Assembly (NCBI RefSeq): GCF_003353055.1
Contig: NZ_QKWJ01000020.1
Location: forward strand, 1 to 64,000
Reading direction: 5' to 3'
DNA length: 64,000 nucleotides
Source: Cupriavidus lacunae
Lineage (GTDB): Bacteria; Pseudomonadota; Gammaproteobacteria; Burkholderiales; Burkholderiaceae
Shown: one piece after another, positions 8,586-18,648 of the stretch
Layout of the letters: the number at the start of each line of letters is the position of its first letter
How positions within the stretch are numbered: position 1 is the stretch's first letter
Translations under genes and position numbers: made by a program
Notes under the pieces: generated by a model
Databases searched by the model: none
What the model was told of the DNA's origin: nothing
What the model saw: only the letters and a program-made list of their open reading frames with translations

Positions 8586-8803
8586 CCGCTTTGTTGCGTT
8601 CGCCTTTGCAGTACCACCCGGGCGGGCCTGTGAAGCGAGCCAGGGTCAAGTGGTCTCAGTAAATTGTTGAGATCGCCTGGTCCCTACCGACTTCAAAGTT
8701 GATCAACCCATACGGAGCTGGCGCAATGCCGGAACCGACGGGACCAAGACTGACCGATGGGCGCTTTTTGCACCTGACGGATTAAGTTGGGAAGACAAAC
8801 ACC

Positions 8804-9172
8804 ATGATTCAGACAGAAAGCCGGCTCGAAGTGGCCGATAACACTGGTGCGCGCGAAGTGCTGTGCATCAAGGTGCTGGGTGGCTCCAAGCGCCGCTACG
8901 CAAGCGTTGGCGACATCATCAAGGTGACCGTCAAGGACGCAGCGCCGCGCGGTCGCGTGAAGAAGGGCGACATCTACAACGCCGTCGTCGTGCGTACCGC
9001 CAAGGGCGTGCGCCGCGCTGACGGTTCGCTGATCAAGTTCGACGGCAACGCCGCCGTCCTGCTGAACAACAAGCTCGAGCCGATCGGCACCCGTATCTTC
9101 GGGCCGGTGACTCGTGAACTCCGTACCGAGCGCTTCATGAAGATCGTGTCGCTCGCTCCGGAAGTGCTGTAA
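8804..9172 (+). CDS. rplN: 50S ribosomal protein L14
   Basis: uL14, 122 residues: [27 protein letters not shown] and [13 protein letters not shown]. It faces the 30S subunit and is the binding site of the silencing factor RsfS. First gene of the spc block, with its own probable promoter upstream. Confidence 0.98.
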
Positions 9173-9181
9173 GGAGCCGCC

Positions 9182-9490
9182 ATGAACAAGATTCGCAAAG
9201 GCGACGAAGTCATTGTGCTGACCGGCAAGGACAAGGGCAAGCGCGGTACCGTGCAAGCCGTCCTGGGCGACAAGGTTGCGGTGCAAGGCGTGAACATCGC
9301 CAAGAAGCATGCCCGCCCGAACCCGATGCTGGGCACTACCGGTGGTGTGGTCGACAAGGTCATGCCGCTGCATATTTCCAACGTTGCGCTCGTGGATGCC
9401 AATGGCAAGCCGTCGCGCGTCGGCATCAAGGTGGAAGACGGCAAGCGCGTGCGCGTGCTGAAGACCACCGGTGCCGTCGTGGCAGCTTGA
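9182..9490 (+). CDS. rplX: 50S ribosomal protein L24
   Basis: uL24, 102 residues, KOW motif near the start ([20 protein letters not shown]). It is an assembly initiator on 23S rRNA. Nine bases after rplN with an AAGGAG site. Confidence 0.98.
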   Translation: MNKIRKGDEVIVLTGKDKGKRGTVQAVLGDKVAVQGVNIAKKHARPNPMLGTTGGVVDKVMPLHISNVALVDANGKPSRVGIKVEDGKRVRVLKTTGAVVAA

Positions 9491-9515
9491 TTCTGGGCAC
9501 GTATAGGAGTTGAGC

Positions 9516-10058
9516 ATGGCAGCACGTCTGCAAGAGTTTTACAAAGAACAGGTTGTGCCGAAGCTGATCGAACAGTTCGGCTACAAGTCGGTCATGGAAG
9601 TGCCGCGCATCACCAAGATCACCCTGAACATGGGTCTTGGCGAAGCCATCAATGACAAGAAGATCATTGAAAACGCCGTGGGCGACCTGACCAAGATCGC
9701 CGGTCAGAAGCCGGTCGTGACGAAGGCCAAGAAGGCTATCGCCGGCTTCAAGATCCGTCAGGGCTACCCCATCGGTGCGATGGTGACCCTGCGCGGCGAG
9801 CGCATGTTCGAATTCCTCGATCGTTTCGTTACCGTGGCCCTGCCGCGCGTGCGTGACTTCCGTGGTGTGTCGGGCCGGTCGTTCGACGGTCGTGGCAACT
9901 ACAACATCGGTGTGAAAGAGCAGATCATTTTCCCCGAAATCGAGTACGACAAGATCGACGCACTGCGTGGTCTGAACATCAGCATCACGACGACGGCAAA
10001 GAACGACGAGGAAGCCAAGGCTCTTCTCGGTGCGTTCAAGTTCCCGTTCCGCAATTAA
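9516..10058 (+). CDS. rplE: 50S ribosomal protein L5
   Basis: uL5, 180 residues from [17 protein letters not shown]; contains [16 protein letters not shown] and [20 protein letters not shown]. It binds 5S rRNA and contacts S13 in the 30S head. An AGGAG site at 9505-9509 decides for the ATG at 9516 over the TTG at 9510. Confidence 0.98.
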   Translation: MAARLQEFYKEQVVPKLIEQFGYKSVMEVPRITKITLNMGLGEAINDKKIIENAVGDLTKIAGQKPVVTKAKKAIAGFKIRQGYPIGAMVTLRGERMFEFLDRFVTVALPRVRDFRGVSGRSFDGRGNYNIGVKEQIIFPEIEYDKIDALRGLNISITTTAKNDEEAKALLGAFKFPFRN

Positions 10059-10067
10059 GGGGTAACC

Positions 10068-10373
10068 GTGGCTAAACTGGCTCTGATTGAACGTGAGAAG
10101 AAGCGCGCCAAGCTGGTGGCGAAGTATGCCGCCAAGCGCGCCAACCTCAAGGCCATTATCGACGACCAAGAGAAGTCGGAAGAAGAGCGTTACAGCGCGC
10201 GTCTCGAGCTGCAACAGCTCCCGCGCAACGCGAACCCGACTCGCCAGCGTAACCGCTGCGCGATCACCGGTCGTCCCCGCGGTACCTTCCGCAAGTTTGG
10301 CCTGGCGCGTAACAAGATCCGCGAAATCGCCTTCAAGGGCGAAATCCCGGGTCTGACGAAAGCCAGCTGGTAA
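10068..10373 (+). CDS. rpsN: 30S ribosomal protein S14, zinc-independent form
   Basis: uS14, 101 residues, starting at [23 protein letters not shown]. The long form has only one Cys and lacks the CxxC...CxxC ribbon of the short zinc-binding form. The C-terminal [21 protein letters not shown] is typical. Confidence 0.98.
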   Translation: MAKLALIEREKKRAKLVAKYAAKRANLKAIIDDQEKSEEERYSARLELQQLPRNANPTRQRNRCAITGRPRGTFRKFGLARNKIREIAFKGEIPGLTKASW

Positions 10374-10400
10374 TTACGCACAGGCTACAGGAGAAACAGT

Positions 10401-10796
10401 ATGAGCATGAGCGATCCTATCGCCGATATGCTGACGCGCATCCGCAACGCCCAGGGCGTGCAGAAAGCGTCGGTTGTCATGCCGTCGTCGAAGCTGAAAG
10501 TGGCAATCGCCAAGGTCCTGAAGGACGAAGGCTACATCGACGACTACGCCGTCCAGGAAGATGGCGGCAAGGCACAACTGAGCATCGGTCTCAAGTACTA
10601 CGCCGGCCGTCCGGTCATCGAGCGCATTGAGCGCGTCTCGAAGCCCGGCCTGCGCGTGTACAAGGGCCGCAGCGACATCCCCCAAGTGATGAACGGCCTC
10701 GGTGTGGCGATCATCTCGACCCCGCAGGGTCTGATGACCGACCGCAAGGCACGCGCCACCGGCGTGGGCGGCGAAGTTCTTTGCTACGTCGCTTAA
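10401..10796 (+). CDS. rpsH: 30S ribosomal protein S8
   Basis: uS8, 131 residues: [18 protein letters not shown], near-identical to the E. coli start, and a C-terminal [20 protein letters not shown]. In E. coli S8 binds helix 21 of 16S rRNA and represses its own operon at the rplE site. Confidence 0.98.
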   Translation: MSMSDPIADMLTRIRNAQGVQKASVVMPSSKLKVAIAKVLKDEGYIDDYAVQEDGGKAQLSIGLKYYAGRPVIERIERVSKPGLRVYKGRSDIPQVMNGLGVAIISTPQGLMTDRKARATGVGGEVLCYVA

Positions 10797-10805
10797 GGAG
10801 TAACC

Positions 10806-11339
10806 ATGTCCCGTGTAGGTAAGGCTCCCATCGCGCTGCCCAAAGGCGCGGAAGTGAACGTGGCGGCTGGCGTGCTCTCCGTGAAGGGCCCGCTCGGTAC
10901 GCTGACGCAGCCGATTCACAGCCTGGTCAAGGTCAATGTCGAAAACGACACGCTGACCTTCAGCCCGGCTGACGAATCGCGTGAAGCAAACGCTCTGCAG
11001 GGCACCATGCGTGCTCTGGTGGCCAACATGGTCAAGGGCGTGACCACCGGTTTCGAGCGCAAGCTGAACCTCGTCGGCGTGGGCTATCGTGCCCAGCTGC
11101 AAGGCGCTGCGCTGAAGCTCCAGCTTGGTTTCTCGCACGACGTGATCCATGAGATGCCGGAAGGCGTGAAGGCGGAAACGCCGACGCAGACCGAGATCAT
11201 CATCAAGGGTGCGGACAAGCAGAAAGTCGGTCAGGTTGCCGCGGAAGTCCGCGCGTACCGCCCGCCTGAGCCCTATAAGGGCAAGGGTGTGCGTTACTCG
11301 GACGAGCGCGTCATCCTGAAGGAAACCAAGAAGAAGTAA
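10806..11339 (+). CDS. rplF: 50S ribosomal protein L6
   Basis: uL6, 177 residues with two repeated domains; [17 protein letters not shown] at the start and the signature [13 protein letters not shown] near the end. It lies close to the GTPase-associated centre. Confidence 0.98.
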   Translation: MSRVGKAPIALPKGAEVNVAAGVLSVKGPLGTLTQPIHSLVKVNVENDTLTFSPADESREANALQGTMRALVANMVKGVTTGFERKLNLVGVGYRAQLQGAALKLQLGFSHDVIHEMPEGVKAETPTQTEIIIKGADKQKVGQVAAEVRAYRPPEPYKGKGVRYSDERVILKETKKK

Positions 11340-11350
11340 GGGGTGCAATG

Positions 11351-11707
11351 ATGAACAAGAAAGACGCTCGTTTGCGCCGTGCACGTCAGACCCGCGCCAA
11401 GATCGCGGAGATGAAAGTCAGCCGTCTGACCGTGTTCCGTACGAATTCGCATATTTACGCCCAGGTCTTCTCGGAGTGCGGCACCAAGGTGCTGGCTTCG
11501 GCTTCGACCGCAGAGGCAGAAGTCCGCAAGGAACTGACCGGCAATGGTGCTACCACCGCTGCCGCGACCGCGGTCGGCAAGCGCATCGCCGAAAAGGCGA
11601 AGGCTGCCGGCGTGGAAACCGTCGCGTTCGATCGCGCCGGCTTCCGCTTCCACGGTCGCGTGAAGGCACTGGCTGACGCTGCCCGCGAAGCCGGCCTCAA
11701 GTTCTAA
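11351..11707 (+). CDS. rplR: 50S ribosomal protein L18
   Basis: uL18, 118 residues: [18 protein letters not shown], ending [26 protein letters not shown]. It carries 5S rRNA with L5. Two ATG codons are adjacent (11348 and 11351); the second is chosen because it is 7 bases from the AAGGGG site and matches the family start. Confidence 0.97.
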   Translation: MNKKDARLRRARQTRAKIAEMKVSRLTVFRTNSHIYAQVFSECGTKVLASASTAEAEVRKELTGNGATTAAATAVGKRIAEKAKAAGVETVAFDRAGFRFHGRVKALADAAREAGLKF

Positions 11708-11728
11708 GCGCACAAAGAGAGATACGTC

Positions 11729-12247
11729 ATGGCAAAGATGCAAGCAAAAGTCCAGCAGGACGAACGCGACGACGGCCTCCGCGAGAAGATGATCTCGGTC
11801 AACCGCGTCACCAAGGTGGTGAAGGGCGGCCGGATTCTCGGTTTCGCTGCGCTGACCGTGGTTGGTGACGGCGATGGCCGCATCGGCATGGGCAAGGGCA
11901 AGGCCAAGGAAGTGCCCGTCGCCGTTCAGAAGGCAATGGACGAAGCCCGTCGCAAGATGGTCAAGGTCTCGCTGAAGAACGGCACGCTGCAACACGAAGT
12001 CGTTGGCAAGCACGGCGCCGCCAAGGTGCTGATGATGCCCGCCAAGGAAGGTACCGGCGTGATCGCCGGCGGCCCGATGCGCGCGATCTTCGAAGTGATG
12101 GGCGTCACCAACGTGGTGACCAAGTCGCACGGCTCCACCAACCCGTACAACATGGTTCGCGCCACGCTGGACGGCCTTCAGAAGATGAGCACGCCGGGCG
12201 AAATCGCCGCCAAGCGTGGCAAGTCGGTCGAAGACATCCTGGGTTAA
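11729..12247 (+). CDS. rpsE: 30S ribosomal protein S5
   Basis: uS5, 172 residues. It has the double-stranded RNA-binding-like domain ([22 protein letters not shown]) and the C-terminal domain [17 protein letters not shown]5 acts in translational accuracy and mRNA unwinding; spectinomycin contacts its N-terminal loop. Confidence 0.98.
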
Positions 12248-12257
12248 GGTGAACGCA

Positions 12258-12440
12258 ATGTCGCAGAAAACCGTAAAAGTGCAACTCGTGCGCAGCCTGA
12301 TCGGCACGCGCGAGGATCATCGCGCCACTGTTCGTGGCCTGGGCCTGCGCCGCATCAACTCGGTGTCGGAGCTGCAGGACACGCCCGCCGTGCGCGGCAT
12401 GATCAACAAGGTCTCGTACCTGGTCAAGGTTCTGGCCTGA
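12258..12440 (+). CDS. rpmD: 50S ribosomal protein L30
   Basis: uL30, 60 residues: [20 protein letters not shown], then [20 protein letters not shown]. Family length is about 58-61 residues. The ATG at 12258 is preceded by an AAGGTG site; a longer frame begins upstream but overlaps rpsE and adds nothing conserved. Confidence 0.97.
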
Positions 12441-12462
12441 TACCGGGAACTCGGAGAGCAAG

Positions 12463-12897
12463 ATGCAACTGAACAACCTGAAACCGGCCGCCGGTTCGAA
12501 GCACGCCAAGCGTCGCGTCGGCCGCGGTATCGGCTCCGGCCTGGGCAAGACTGCCGGTCGCGGTCACAAGGGTCAGAAGTCGCGTTCGGGCGGCTTCCAC
12601 AAGGTGGGCTTCGAAGGCGGTCAAATGCCGCTGTATCGTCGCCTGCCCAAGCGCGGCTTCACGTCGCTGACCAAGGCGTTCAACGCCGAAGTCACGCTGC
12701 GTGATATCGAGCGCCTGGAAGCGGCCGAAGTCGACCTGCTGGTCCTGAAGCAGGCTGGCCTGGTCGGCGACCTGGTCAAGAGCGCCAAGGTCATCAAGGC
12801 CGGCGAGCTGACCCGCAAGGTGACGATCAAGGGTCTGGGCGCCACCGCTGGCGCCAAGGCCGCGATCGAAGCCGCTGGCGGCCAGATCGCAGCCTGA
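12463..12897 (+). CDS. rplO: 50S ribosomal protein L15
   Basis: uL15, 144 residues: [42 protein letters not shown] glycine/basic start and a globular C-terminal half with [15 protein letters not shown]. Precedes secY as in the usual spc order. Confidence 0.98.
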   Translation: MQLNNLKPAAGSKHAKRRVGRGIGSGLGKTAGRGHKGQKSRSGGFHKVGFEGGQMPLYRRLPKRGFTSLTKAFNAEVTLRDIERLEAAEVDLLVLKQAGLVGDLVKSAKVIKAGELTRKVTIKGLGATAGAKAAIEAAGGQIAA

Positions 12898-12941
12898 TAC
12901 GGCATTTATCGCAGCATAGGCAGTCATAGTCGGAGCATCGT

Positions 12942-14285
12942 TTGGCCACGGCGAAACCCAATGCAAGCGCGCAAGCCAGGAACACGGCGAAGTACGGCGA
13001 CCTCAAGCGCCGGCTGATGTTCCTGGTGCTGGCCCTGATCGTGTACCGCATCGGCGCTCATATTCCGGTGCCCGGTATCGATCCGGAGCAGCTTGCGAAG
13101 CTTTTCCAGAGTCAGTCGGGTGGCATCCTCGGGATGTTCAACCTGTTCTCGGGCGGGGCGCTGTCGCGCTTTACCGTCTTCGCGCTCGGCATCATGCCGT
13201 ACATCTCGGCGTCGATCATCATGCAACTGCTGACGATCGTGCTGCCGCAGCTGGAGTCGCTGAAGAAGGAAGGGCAGGCAGGGCAACGCAAGATCACGCA
13301 GTACACGCGCTACGGCACCGTGGTCCTGGCCACCTTCCAGGCGCTGTCGATTGCGGTGGCGCTCGAGTCGCAGCCTGGGCTGGTGCTGGATCCGGGCCTG
13401 ATGTTCCGGGCCACGGCGGTGATTACGCTGGTGACCGGCACGATGTTCCTGATGTGGCTGGGTGAGCAGATCACCGAGCGTGGTCTGGGCAACGGCATCT
13501 CGATCATCATCTTTGGCGGTATCGCGGCGGGCCTGCCCAACGCGATCGGCGGACTGTTCGAACTGGTCCGCACGGGTTCCATGAGCATCATCGCGGCGAT
13601 CTTCATCGTGGCGATCGTTGCCGGTGTGACCTTCGCCGTGGTGTTTGTCGAGCGGGGCCAGCGCAAGATCCTGGTGAACTATGCGAAGCGTCAGGTCGGC
13701 AACAAGGTGTACGGCGGCCAGTCGTCGCACCTGCCGCTGAAGCTGAACATGGCAGGGGTGATTCCGCCGATCTTCGCATCGTCGATCATCCTGTTCCCGG
13801 CGACGATCGCGGGCTGGTTCACGTCCCAGTCGACGGGCGCGGTTGGCAGGTTCGTCAAGGACCTGGCTGCCACGCTGTCGCCGGGCCAGCCGGTCTACAT
13901 CCTGCTGTACGCTGCTGCGATTGTATTTTTCTGCTTCTTCTATACGGCCCTGGTGTACAACAGCCGTGAAGTGGCAGACAACCTGAAGAAAAGCGGTGCC
14001 TTCATTCCGGGCATTCGTCCGGGCGAGCAGACGACGCGCTATATCGACAAGATTCTGGTGCGCCTGACGCTGGCTGGTGCGATCTACATCACACTGGTCT
14101 GCCTGTTGCCGGAATTCCTGGTGCTGCGGTGGAACGTTCCGTTCTACTTTGGCGGAACCTCGCTGCTGATCATCGTGGTCGTCACGATGGACTTCATGGC
14201 TCAGGTTCAGTCTTACGTGATGTCGCAGCAATATGAGTCGCTGCTGAAGAAGGCGAATTTCAAGGGCAATCTGACCTTGCGCTGA
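12942..14285 (+). CDS. secY: Protein translocase subunit SecY
   Basis: 447-residue inner-membrane protein with about ten hydrophobic segments. The cytosolic N-terminus is followed by TM1 ([21 protein letters not shown]) and the plug region after it; the conserved [10 protein letters not shown] and the C5 loop [14 protein letters not shown] with the essential Arg are visible. SecY forms the SecYEG channel for secretory and membrane proteins. The start is TTG at 12942, with CGGAG 6-10 bases upstream; no ATG or GTG fits the conserved N-terminus. Confidence 0.98.
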   Translation: MATAKPNASAQARNTAKYGDLKRRLMFLVLALIVYRIGAHIPVPGIDPEQLAKLFQSQSGGILGMFNLFSGGALSRFTVFALGIMPYISASIIMQLLTIVLPQLESLKKEGQAGQRKITQYTRYGTVVLATFQALSIAVALESQPGLVLDPGLMFRATAVITLVTGTMFLMWLGEQITERGLGNGISIIIFGGIAAGLPNAIGGLFELVRTGSMSIIAAIFIVAIVAGVTFAVVFVERGQRKILVNYAKRQVGNKVYGGQSSHLPLKLNMAGVIPPIFASSIILFPATIAGWFTSQSTGAVGRFVKDLAATLSPGQPVYILLYAAAIVFFCFFYTALVYNSREVADNLKKSGAFIPGIRPGEQTTRYIDKILVRLTLAGAIYITLVCLLPEFLVLRWNVPFYFGGTSLLIIVVVTMDFMAQVQSYVMSQQYESLLKKANFKGNLTLR

Positions 14286-14308
14286 CTTCGGATCGGTACA
14301 GGCTAGGT

Positions 14309-14527
14309 ATGGCAAAAGACGACGTCATCCAGATGCAGGGGGAGGTCCTGGAAAACCTGCCCAATGCGACGTTCCGGGTCAAGCTGGAAAATGGCCATGT
14401 AGTACTGGGCCATATCTCCGGCAAGATGCGAATGAACTACATCCGGATTCTTCCGGGTGACAAGGTGACGGTCGAGCTGACCCCATATGATCTGTCGCGC
14501 GCACGAATCGTCTTCCGGACGAAGTGA
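14309..14527 (+). CDS. infA: Translation initiation factor IF-1
   Basis: 72 residues, an OB-fold: [20 protein letters not shown], then [20 protein letters not shown]. It occupies the 30S A site during initiation. Betaproteobacteria often carry a second infA elsewhere; this is the spc-operon copy between secY and rpmJ. Confidence 0.97.
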   Translation: MAKDDVIQMQGEVLENLPNATFRVKLENGHVVLGHISGKMRMNYIRILPGDKVTVELTPYDLSRARIVFRTK

Positions 14528-14557
14528 GCGAACAGGAATTGAAGGAAGAGGAAAATT

Positions 14558-14674
14558 ATGAAAGTGCTGGCTTCTGTTAAGCGCATTTGCCGCAACTGCA
14601 AAATCATCAAGCGCAACGGTGTCGTGCGCGTGATCTGCTCGTCGGATCCCCGCCACAAGCAACGCCAAGGCTAA
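14558..14674 (+). CDS. rpmJ: 50S ribosomal protein L36
   Basis: 38 residues, [20 protein letters not shown] onward, ending in RHKQRQG. Cys11, Cys14, Cys27 and a His in DPRHK give the zinc-binding (C+) form, so this ribosome needs zinc for L36 while S14 does not. A GGAAGAGGAAAA purine run lies upstream. Confidence 0.96.
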
Positions 14675-14693
14675 TCGGAAAGAGGATTGACGA

Positions 14694-15059
14694 ATGGCAC
14701 GTATCGCAGGGGTTAACATCCCGAACCACAAGCACACCGAAATCGGTCTGACCGCCATTTACGGTGTTGGCCGCTCGCGCGCTCGCAAGATTTGCGAGGC
14801 CACCGGTGTACCGTTTGACAAGAAGGTCAAGGATCTGACCGACGCCGACCTGGAAAAGCTTCGTGACGAAGTGGGCAAGGTCACGGTCGAGGGTGACCTG
14901 CGTCGTGAAACCACGATGAACATCAAGCGTCTGATGGACCTTGGTTGCTATCGTGGCATGCGTCACCGCAAGGGCCTGCCGATGCGCGGCCAGCGTACGC
15001 GCACCAATGCCCGTACCCGCAAGGGTCCGCGCAAGGCCGGCGTGGCTCTGAAGAAGTAA
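14694..15059 (+). CDS. rpsM: 30S ribosomal protein S13
   Basis: uS13, 121 residues: [20 protein letters not shown] and the C-terminal [25 protein letters not shown] tail that reaches the P site. First gene of the alpha block; in E. coli S4 represses this operon at the rpsM leader. Confidence 0.98.
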   Translation: MARIAGVNIPNHKHTEIGLTAIYGVGRSRARKICEATGVPFDKKVKDLTDADLEKLRDEVGKVTVEGDLRRETTMNIKRLMDLGCYRGMRHRKGLPMRGQRTRTNARTRKGPRKAGVALKK

Positions 15060-15083
15060 AGCCGAAGGCAGAGGAAGAAACTA

Positions 15084-15482
15084 ATGGCAAAAGGTCCGAA
15101 TAACGCCGCTCGCGCGCGTAAAAAGGTCAAGAAGAACGTTGCCGACGGCATTGCGCACGTCCACGCCTCGTTCAACAACACCATCATCACGATCACCGAC
15201 CGCCAGGGCAACGCCCTGTCGTGGGCGACCGCCGGTGGCCAGGGCTTCAAGGGTTCGCGCAAGTCGACCCCGTTCGCTGCCCAGGTTGCTGCCGAGAACG
15301 CCGGCCGCGTGGCGCAAGACCAGGGTATCAAGAACCTGGAAGTGCGCATCAAGGGCCCCGGCCCGGGTCGTGAATCGGCTGTCCGCGCGCTGAACGCGCT
15401 GGGCATCAAGATCGCGATCATCGAAGACGTCACGCCGATTCCGCACAACGGCTGCCGTCCGCCGAAGCGCCGCCGCATCTGA
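15084..15482 (+). CDS. rpsK: 30S ribosomal protein S11
   Basis: uS11, 132 residues: [30 protein letters not shown] core and the C-terminal [15 protein letters not shown]. It forms part of the platform with S21 and touches the E-site mRNA. Confidence 0.98.
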
Positions 15483-15547
15483 GCGTTGGTGTGTCCGGAC
15501 CCGGCGGGTTTACCTGCCGGTTTCGGGTATGGTAGTATGTCGCGTTG

Positions 15548-15582
15548 ACCTGCTGCATTTTAATGCGGCAGGTTTTCGTTTT
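15548..15582 (+). terminator. Terminator between rpsK and rpsD
   Basis: ACCTGCTGCATT (15548-15559) pairs with AATGCGGCAGGT (15562-15573) with one G-T pair and a TT loop, followed by TTTTCGTTTT. It is a good intrinsic terminator or attenuator within the alpha operon. The rest of the 313-base rpsK-rpsD gap (to 15795) holds short stem-loops (for example GGCGC/GCGCC near 15755-15772) and no gene; it could be an rpsD leader. Confidence 0.75.
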
Positions 15583-15795
15583 GCGTCGAGGGAATGTCTC
15601 TTAGGGCACATTCCCATGCCGGCGCACTGGTAAATGCTTGCAGCGTCGTACTCGGCCATACGTGGCAAGGGGGCGCGCTTTATAAGCCCACCGTCCGTCA
15701 CGGTCTCCCGGGTGCAAAGTCGCACCGCGGAAGTACTGCGTTGACGGACTCGCGGCGCGTCCTGAAGGCGCCGTGATCGATCAAAGGAAGACAAC

Positions 15796-16419
15796 GTGGC
15801 ACGTTATACCGGCCCGAAGGCCAAACTTTCCCGCCGTGAAGGCACCGACCTGTTCCTGAAGAGCGCCCGCCGCTCGCTGGCTGACAAGTGCAAGCTGGAC
15901 AGCAAGCCCGGCCAGCACGGCCGCACCTCGGGTGCCCGCACCTCCGACTACGGCAACCAGCTGCGCGAGAAGCAGAAGGTCAAGCGCATCTACGGCGTGC
16001 TCGAGCGCCAGTTCCGCCGCTACTTCGCCGAAGCCGACCGCCGCAAGGGCAACACCGGCGAAAACCTGCTGCAACTGCTGGAATCGCGCCTGGACAACGT
16101 CGTGTACCGGATGGGCTTTGGCTCGACCCGCGCTGAAGCGCGCCAGCTGGTGTCGCACAAGGCGATCCTGGTGAACGGCCAGACCCTGAACGTGCCGTCG
16201 GCCCAGATCAAGGCTGGCGACATCGTCACCATCCGCGAGCAGTCGAAGAAGCAAGTCCGTATCGCCGAATCGCTGTCGCTGGCCGAGCAGTCGGGCTTCC
16301 CGACCTGGGTGGCCGTGGACTCGAAGAAGTTCGAAGGCACCTTCAAGCAAGTGCCGGATCGCACCGATATCTCGGGTGACATCAACGAAAGCCTGATCGT
16401 CGAACTGTACTCGCGTTAA
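15796..16419 (+). CDS. rpsD: 30S ribosomal protein S4
   Basis: uS4, 207 residues from a GTG start with an AAGGAAG site: [21 protein letters not shown]. It contains the S4 RNA-binding domain ([30 protein letters not shown]). A primary 16S-binding protein and, in E. coli, repressor of the alpha operon. Confidence 0.98.
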   Translation: MARYTGPKAKLSRREGTDLFLKSARRSLADKCKLDSKPGQHGRTSGARTSDYGNQLREKQKVKRIYGVLERQFRRYFAEADRRKGNTGENLLQLLESRLDNVVYRMGFGSTRAEARQLVSHKAILVNGQTLNVPSAQIKAGDIVTIREQSKKQVRIAESLSLAEQSGFPTWVAVDSKKFEGTFKQVPDRTDISGDINESLIVELYSR

Positions 16420-16440
16420 TCACGCGAACGGAACGGCCAG

Positions 16441-16524
16441 AGCTTGCGTTCGCCGCAAAGCTTTTCTTTCAGCCCGACGCGCTGTATGCGCGGTCGGGCT
16501 TCGCCCATCTCACGATGGGATTTT
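16441..16524 (+). terminator. Three stem-loops between rpsD and rpoA
   Basis: AGCTTGCG...CGCAAAGCT followed by TTTTCTTT; then AGCCCGACGCGC (16471-16482) with GCGCGGTCGGGCT (16488-16500); then CCCATC (16504-16509) / GATGGG (16514-16519) followed by ATTTT. The first and third have short T-runs. They probably weaken transcription or stabilise mRNA ends before rpoA. Confidence 0.5.
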
Positions 16525-16585
16525 CAGGTTCCAAACGTCAGCCTTATCGGTGTAACGAGCCGAGGGTATTGAAAAGGACAACCTA

Positions 16586-17566
16586 ATGCAAACAGCACTC
16601 CTCAAGCCAAAAATCATCGCCGTCGAGCCTCTGGGCGACCATCACGCCAAAGTCGTGATGGAGCCGTTCGAGCGCGGCTACGGCCATACGCTCGGTAACG
16701 CCCTGCGTCGCGTGCTGCTGTCGTCGATGGTCGGTTATGCACCGACCGAAGTCACGATCGCTGGGGTGGTCCACGAGTATTCCACCATCGACGGCGTGCA
16801 GGAAGACGTCGTCAACCTGCTGCTCAACCTGAAGGGCGTCGTGTTCAAGCTGCACAACCGCGACGAAGTCACGGTGTCGCTGCGCAAGGATGGCGAAGGC
16901 GTGGTCACGGCTGCCGATATCGAGCTGCCGCACGACGTCGAGATCATCAACCCGAACCACGTGATCGCCCACCTGTCTGCCGGCGGCAAGCTGGACATGC
17001 AGATCAAGGTCGAGCAAGGCCGCGGCTATGTGCCGGGCAACGTGCGCAAGTTCGGCGACGAGTCGGGCAAGGTCATCGGCCGCATCGTGCTGGACGCTTC
17101 GTTCTCGCCGGTGCGCCGCGTGTCGTACGCGGTTGAGTCCGCTCGCGTGGAACAGCGTACCGACCTGGACAAGCTGGTGATGAACATCGAAACCGACGGC
17201 GTGATCTCGCCCGAGGAAGCGATTCGCCAGTCGGCCCGCATCCTGGTCGACCAGCTGTCCGTGTTCGCCGCCCTGGAAGGCACCGAGTCCGCAGCGGAAG
17301 CTGCATCGAGCCGCACGCCGCAGATCGACCCGATCCTGCTGCGCCCGGTCGACGACCTGGAGCTGACGGTGCGTTCGGCCAACTGCCTGAAGGCCGAAAA
17401 CATCTACTACATCGGCGACCTGATCCAGCGTACCGAGAACGAACTGCTCAAGACCCCGAACCTGGGTCGCAAGTCGCTCAACGAGATCAAGGAAGTCCTC
17501 GCCTCGCGTGGCCTGACCCTCGGCATGAAGCTCGAGAACTGGCCGCCCGCAGGTCTGGAGAAGTAA
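16586..17566 (+). CDS. rpoA: RNA polymerase alpha subunit
   Basis: 326 residues. The N-terminal dimerisation domain (to about 230) has [20 protein letters not shown]; a linker follows, then the C-terminal domain (about 245-326) with [22 protein letters not shown] and [14 protein letters not shown], which binds UP elements and activators. In the usual alpha-operon place between rpsD and rplQ. Confidence 0.99.
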   Translation: MQTALLKPKIIAVEPLGDHHAKVVMEPFERGYGHTLGNALRRVLLSSMVGYAPTEVTIAGVVHEYSTIDGVQEDVVNLLLNLKGVVFKLHNRDEVTVSLRKDGEGVVTAADIELPHDVEIINPNHVIAHLSAGGKLDMQIKVEQGRGYVPGNVRKFGDESGKVIGRIVLDASFSPVRRVSYAVESARVEQRTDLDKLVMNIETDGVISPEEAIRQSARILVDQLSVFAALEGTESAAEAASSRTPQIDPILLRPVDDLELTVRSANCLKAENIYYIGDLIQRTENELLKTPNLGRKSLNEIKEVLASRGLTLGMKLENWPPAGLEK

Positions 17567-17570
17567 TTGT

Positions 17571-17594
17571 GGCGCGGGACATCCGTCCCGCGCC
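17571..17594 (+). other. 10-bp stem-loop between rpoA and rplQ
   Basis: GGCGCGGGAC (17571-17580) and GTCCCGCGCC (17585-17594) form a perfect stem with loop ATCC, 5 bases after the rpoA stop. There is no T-tract. It may protect the rpoA mRNA end or separate the 135-base leader of rplQ. Confidence 0.6.
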
Positions 17595-17701
17595 GCGGTA
17601 ACCGCCCTGGCTTCGGCCGGGGCATGTATGACTACCGGCCCGCGTCCAGCCGCATCGGACGATAGAAGAGCTGGTCAAACACTTAACTGAAAGGAATCAT
17701 C

Positions 17702-18097
17702 ATGCGTCACCGTCATGGTCTGCGGAAACTGAACCGCACCTCGTCGCACCGTCTCGCGATGCTGCGCAACATGTCCAACTCGCTGTTCCAGCACGAGCTG
17801 ATCAAGACCACCGTGCCCAAGGCCAAGGAACTGCGCAAGGTTGTCGAGCCGCTGATTACGCTGGCCAAGAAGGACACCGTTGCCAACCGCCGCCTGGCTT
17901 TCGCCCGCCTGCGCGACCGCGACATGGTCACCAAGCTGTTCACCGAACTGGGCCCGCGCTACGCCACCCGTCCGGGCGGCTACACCCGCATCCTGAAGTT
18001 CGGTTTCCGTCAGGGCGACAATGCGCCGATGGCGCTGGTCGAACTGGTGGATCGTCCGGAAATCACCGAAGCCCCGGCCGAAGAAGCCGCGGAATAA
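17702..18097 (+). CDS. rplQ: 50S ribosomal protein L17
   Basis: bL17, 131 residues: [20 protein letters not shown] and the [26 protein letters not shown] signature. Acidic tail after residue 120. AAAGGAATC precedes the ATG. Last gene of the ribosomal cluster. Confidence 0.98.
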   Translation: MRHRHGLRKLNRTSSHRLAMLRNMSNSLFQHELIKTTVPKAKELRKVVEPLITLAKKDTVANRRLAFARLRDRDMVTKLFTELGPRYATRPGGYTRILKFGFRQGDNAPMALVELVDRPEITEAPAEEAAE

Positions 18098-18151
18098 GGT
18101 AGTTTCCCGCCCGCCGCCGCGGCGACGGGTCCGGGCACACCGCTTACAATC

Positions 18152-18183
18152 GAGCCAGGCATCTGCCTGGCTCTTTTGTTTTT
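18152..18183 (+). terminator. Terminator of the alpha operon
   Basis: GAGCCAGGCA (18152-18161) / TGCCTGGCTC (18164-18173), a perfect 10-bp stem with a TC loop, followed by TTTTGTTTTT. It closes the ribosomal superoperon 55 bases after rplQ. Confidence 0.92.
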
Positions 18184-18220
18184 GCGGCCACGGTCGCTGC
18201 CTGGCGCAAGGAGAGTGTCG

Positions 18221-18577
18221 ATGCAAAGTCATACAGACCCGGACGAGGTGATCGTCGTCATCACCAATACGCCCGATGCCGAGACCGCGGCGCACCTGTC
18301 GCAGGCGGTGCTGCAGGCGCGCGCCGCCGCTTGCGTGAACCGTTTGGCGCCGGTCGAATCCGAGTACTGGTGGCAGGGCAATCTCGAACGGGCGCAGGAG
18401 TGGCCGCTGCTGATCAAGACCACGCGCGCACGCTACGCTGCGCTGGAGGCCGTGATCCGGCAACATCACCCCTACGACGTGCCGGAGCTGATCGCCTGGC
18501 CCGTGACAGCGGGCTACGCGCCCTACCTGGCGTGGGTCCGCGGCGAGACCGGAAGCCCCTCGGTGCCGGAAAAATAG
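18221..18577 (+). CDS. cutA: CutA-family divalent-ion tolerance protein
   Basis: 118 residues of the CutA1 family, which form PII-like trimers: VIVVITNTPDAETA, ARAAACVNRLAPVESEYWW with the conserved Cys, and HPYDVPELIAWPV. Originally linked to copper tolerance in E. coli, but the actual function is unclear. The ATG at 18221 is 8 bases after AAGGAGAG. It precedes dsbD, as commonly seen (cutA-dsbD order in enterobacteria too). Confidence 0.94.
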   Translation: MQSHTDPDEVIVVITNTPDAETAAHLSQAVLQARAAACVNRLAPVESEYWWQGNLERAQEWPLLIKTTRARYAALEAVIRQHHPYDVPELIAWPVTAGYAPYLAWVRGETGSPSVPEK

Positions 18578-18648
18578 GGCAGCGGCGCCTGCAGCGCAGC
18601 AGCAGGTACGGCGGCACCCCCAATTCAAGACAGACAGGAATCAGCTTC

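Noticed and set aside
15594..15776. Short open frame in the rpsK-rpsD gap
   Set aside because: No ribosome-binding site or similarity; it lies where leader RNA is expected.
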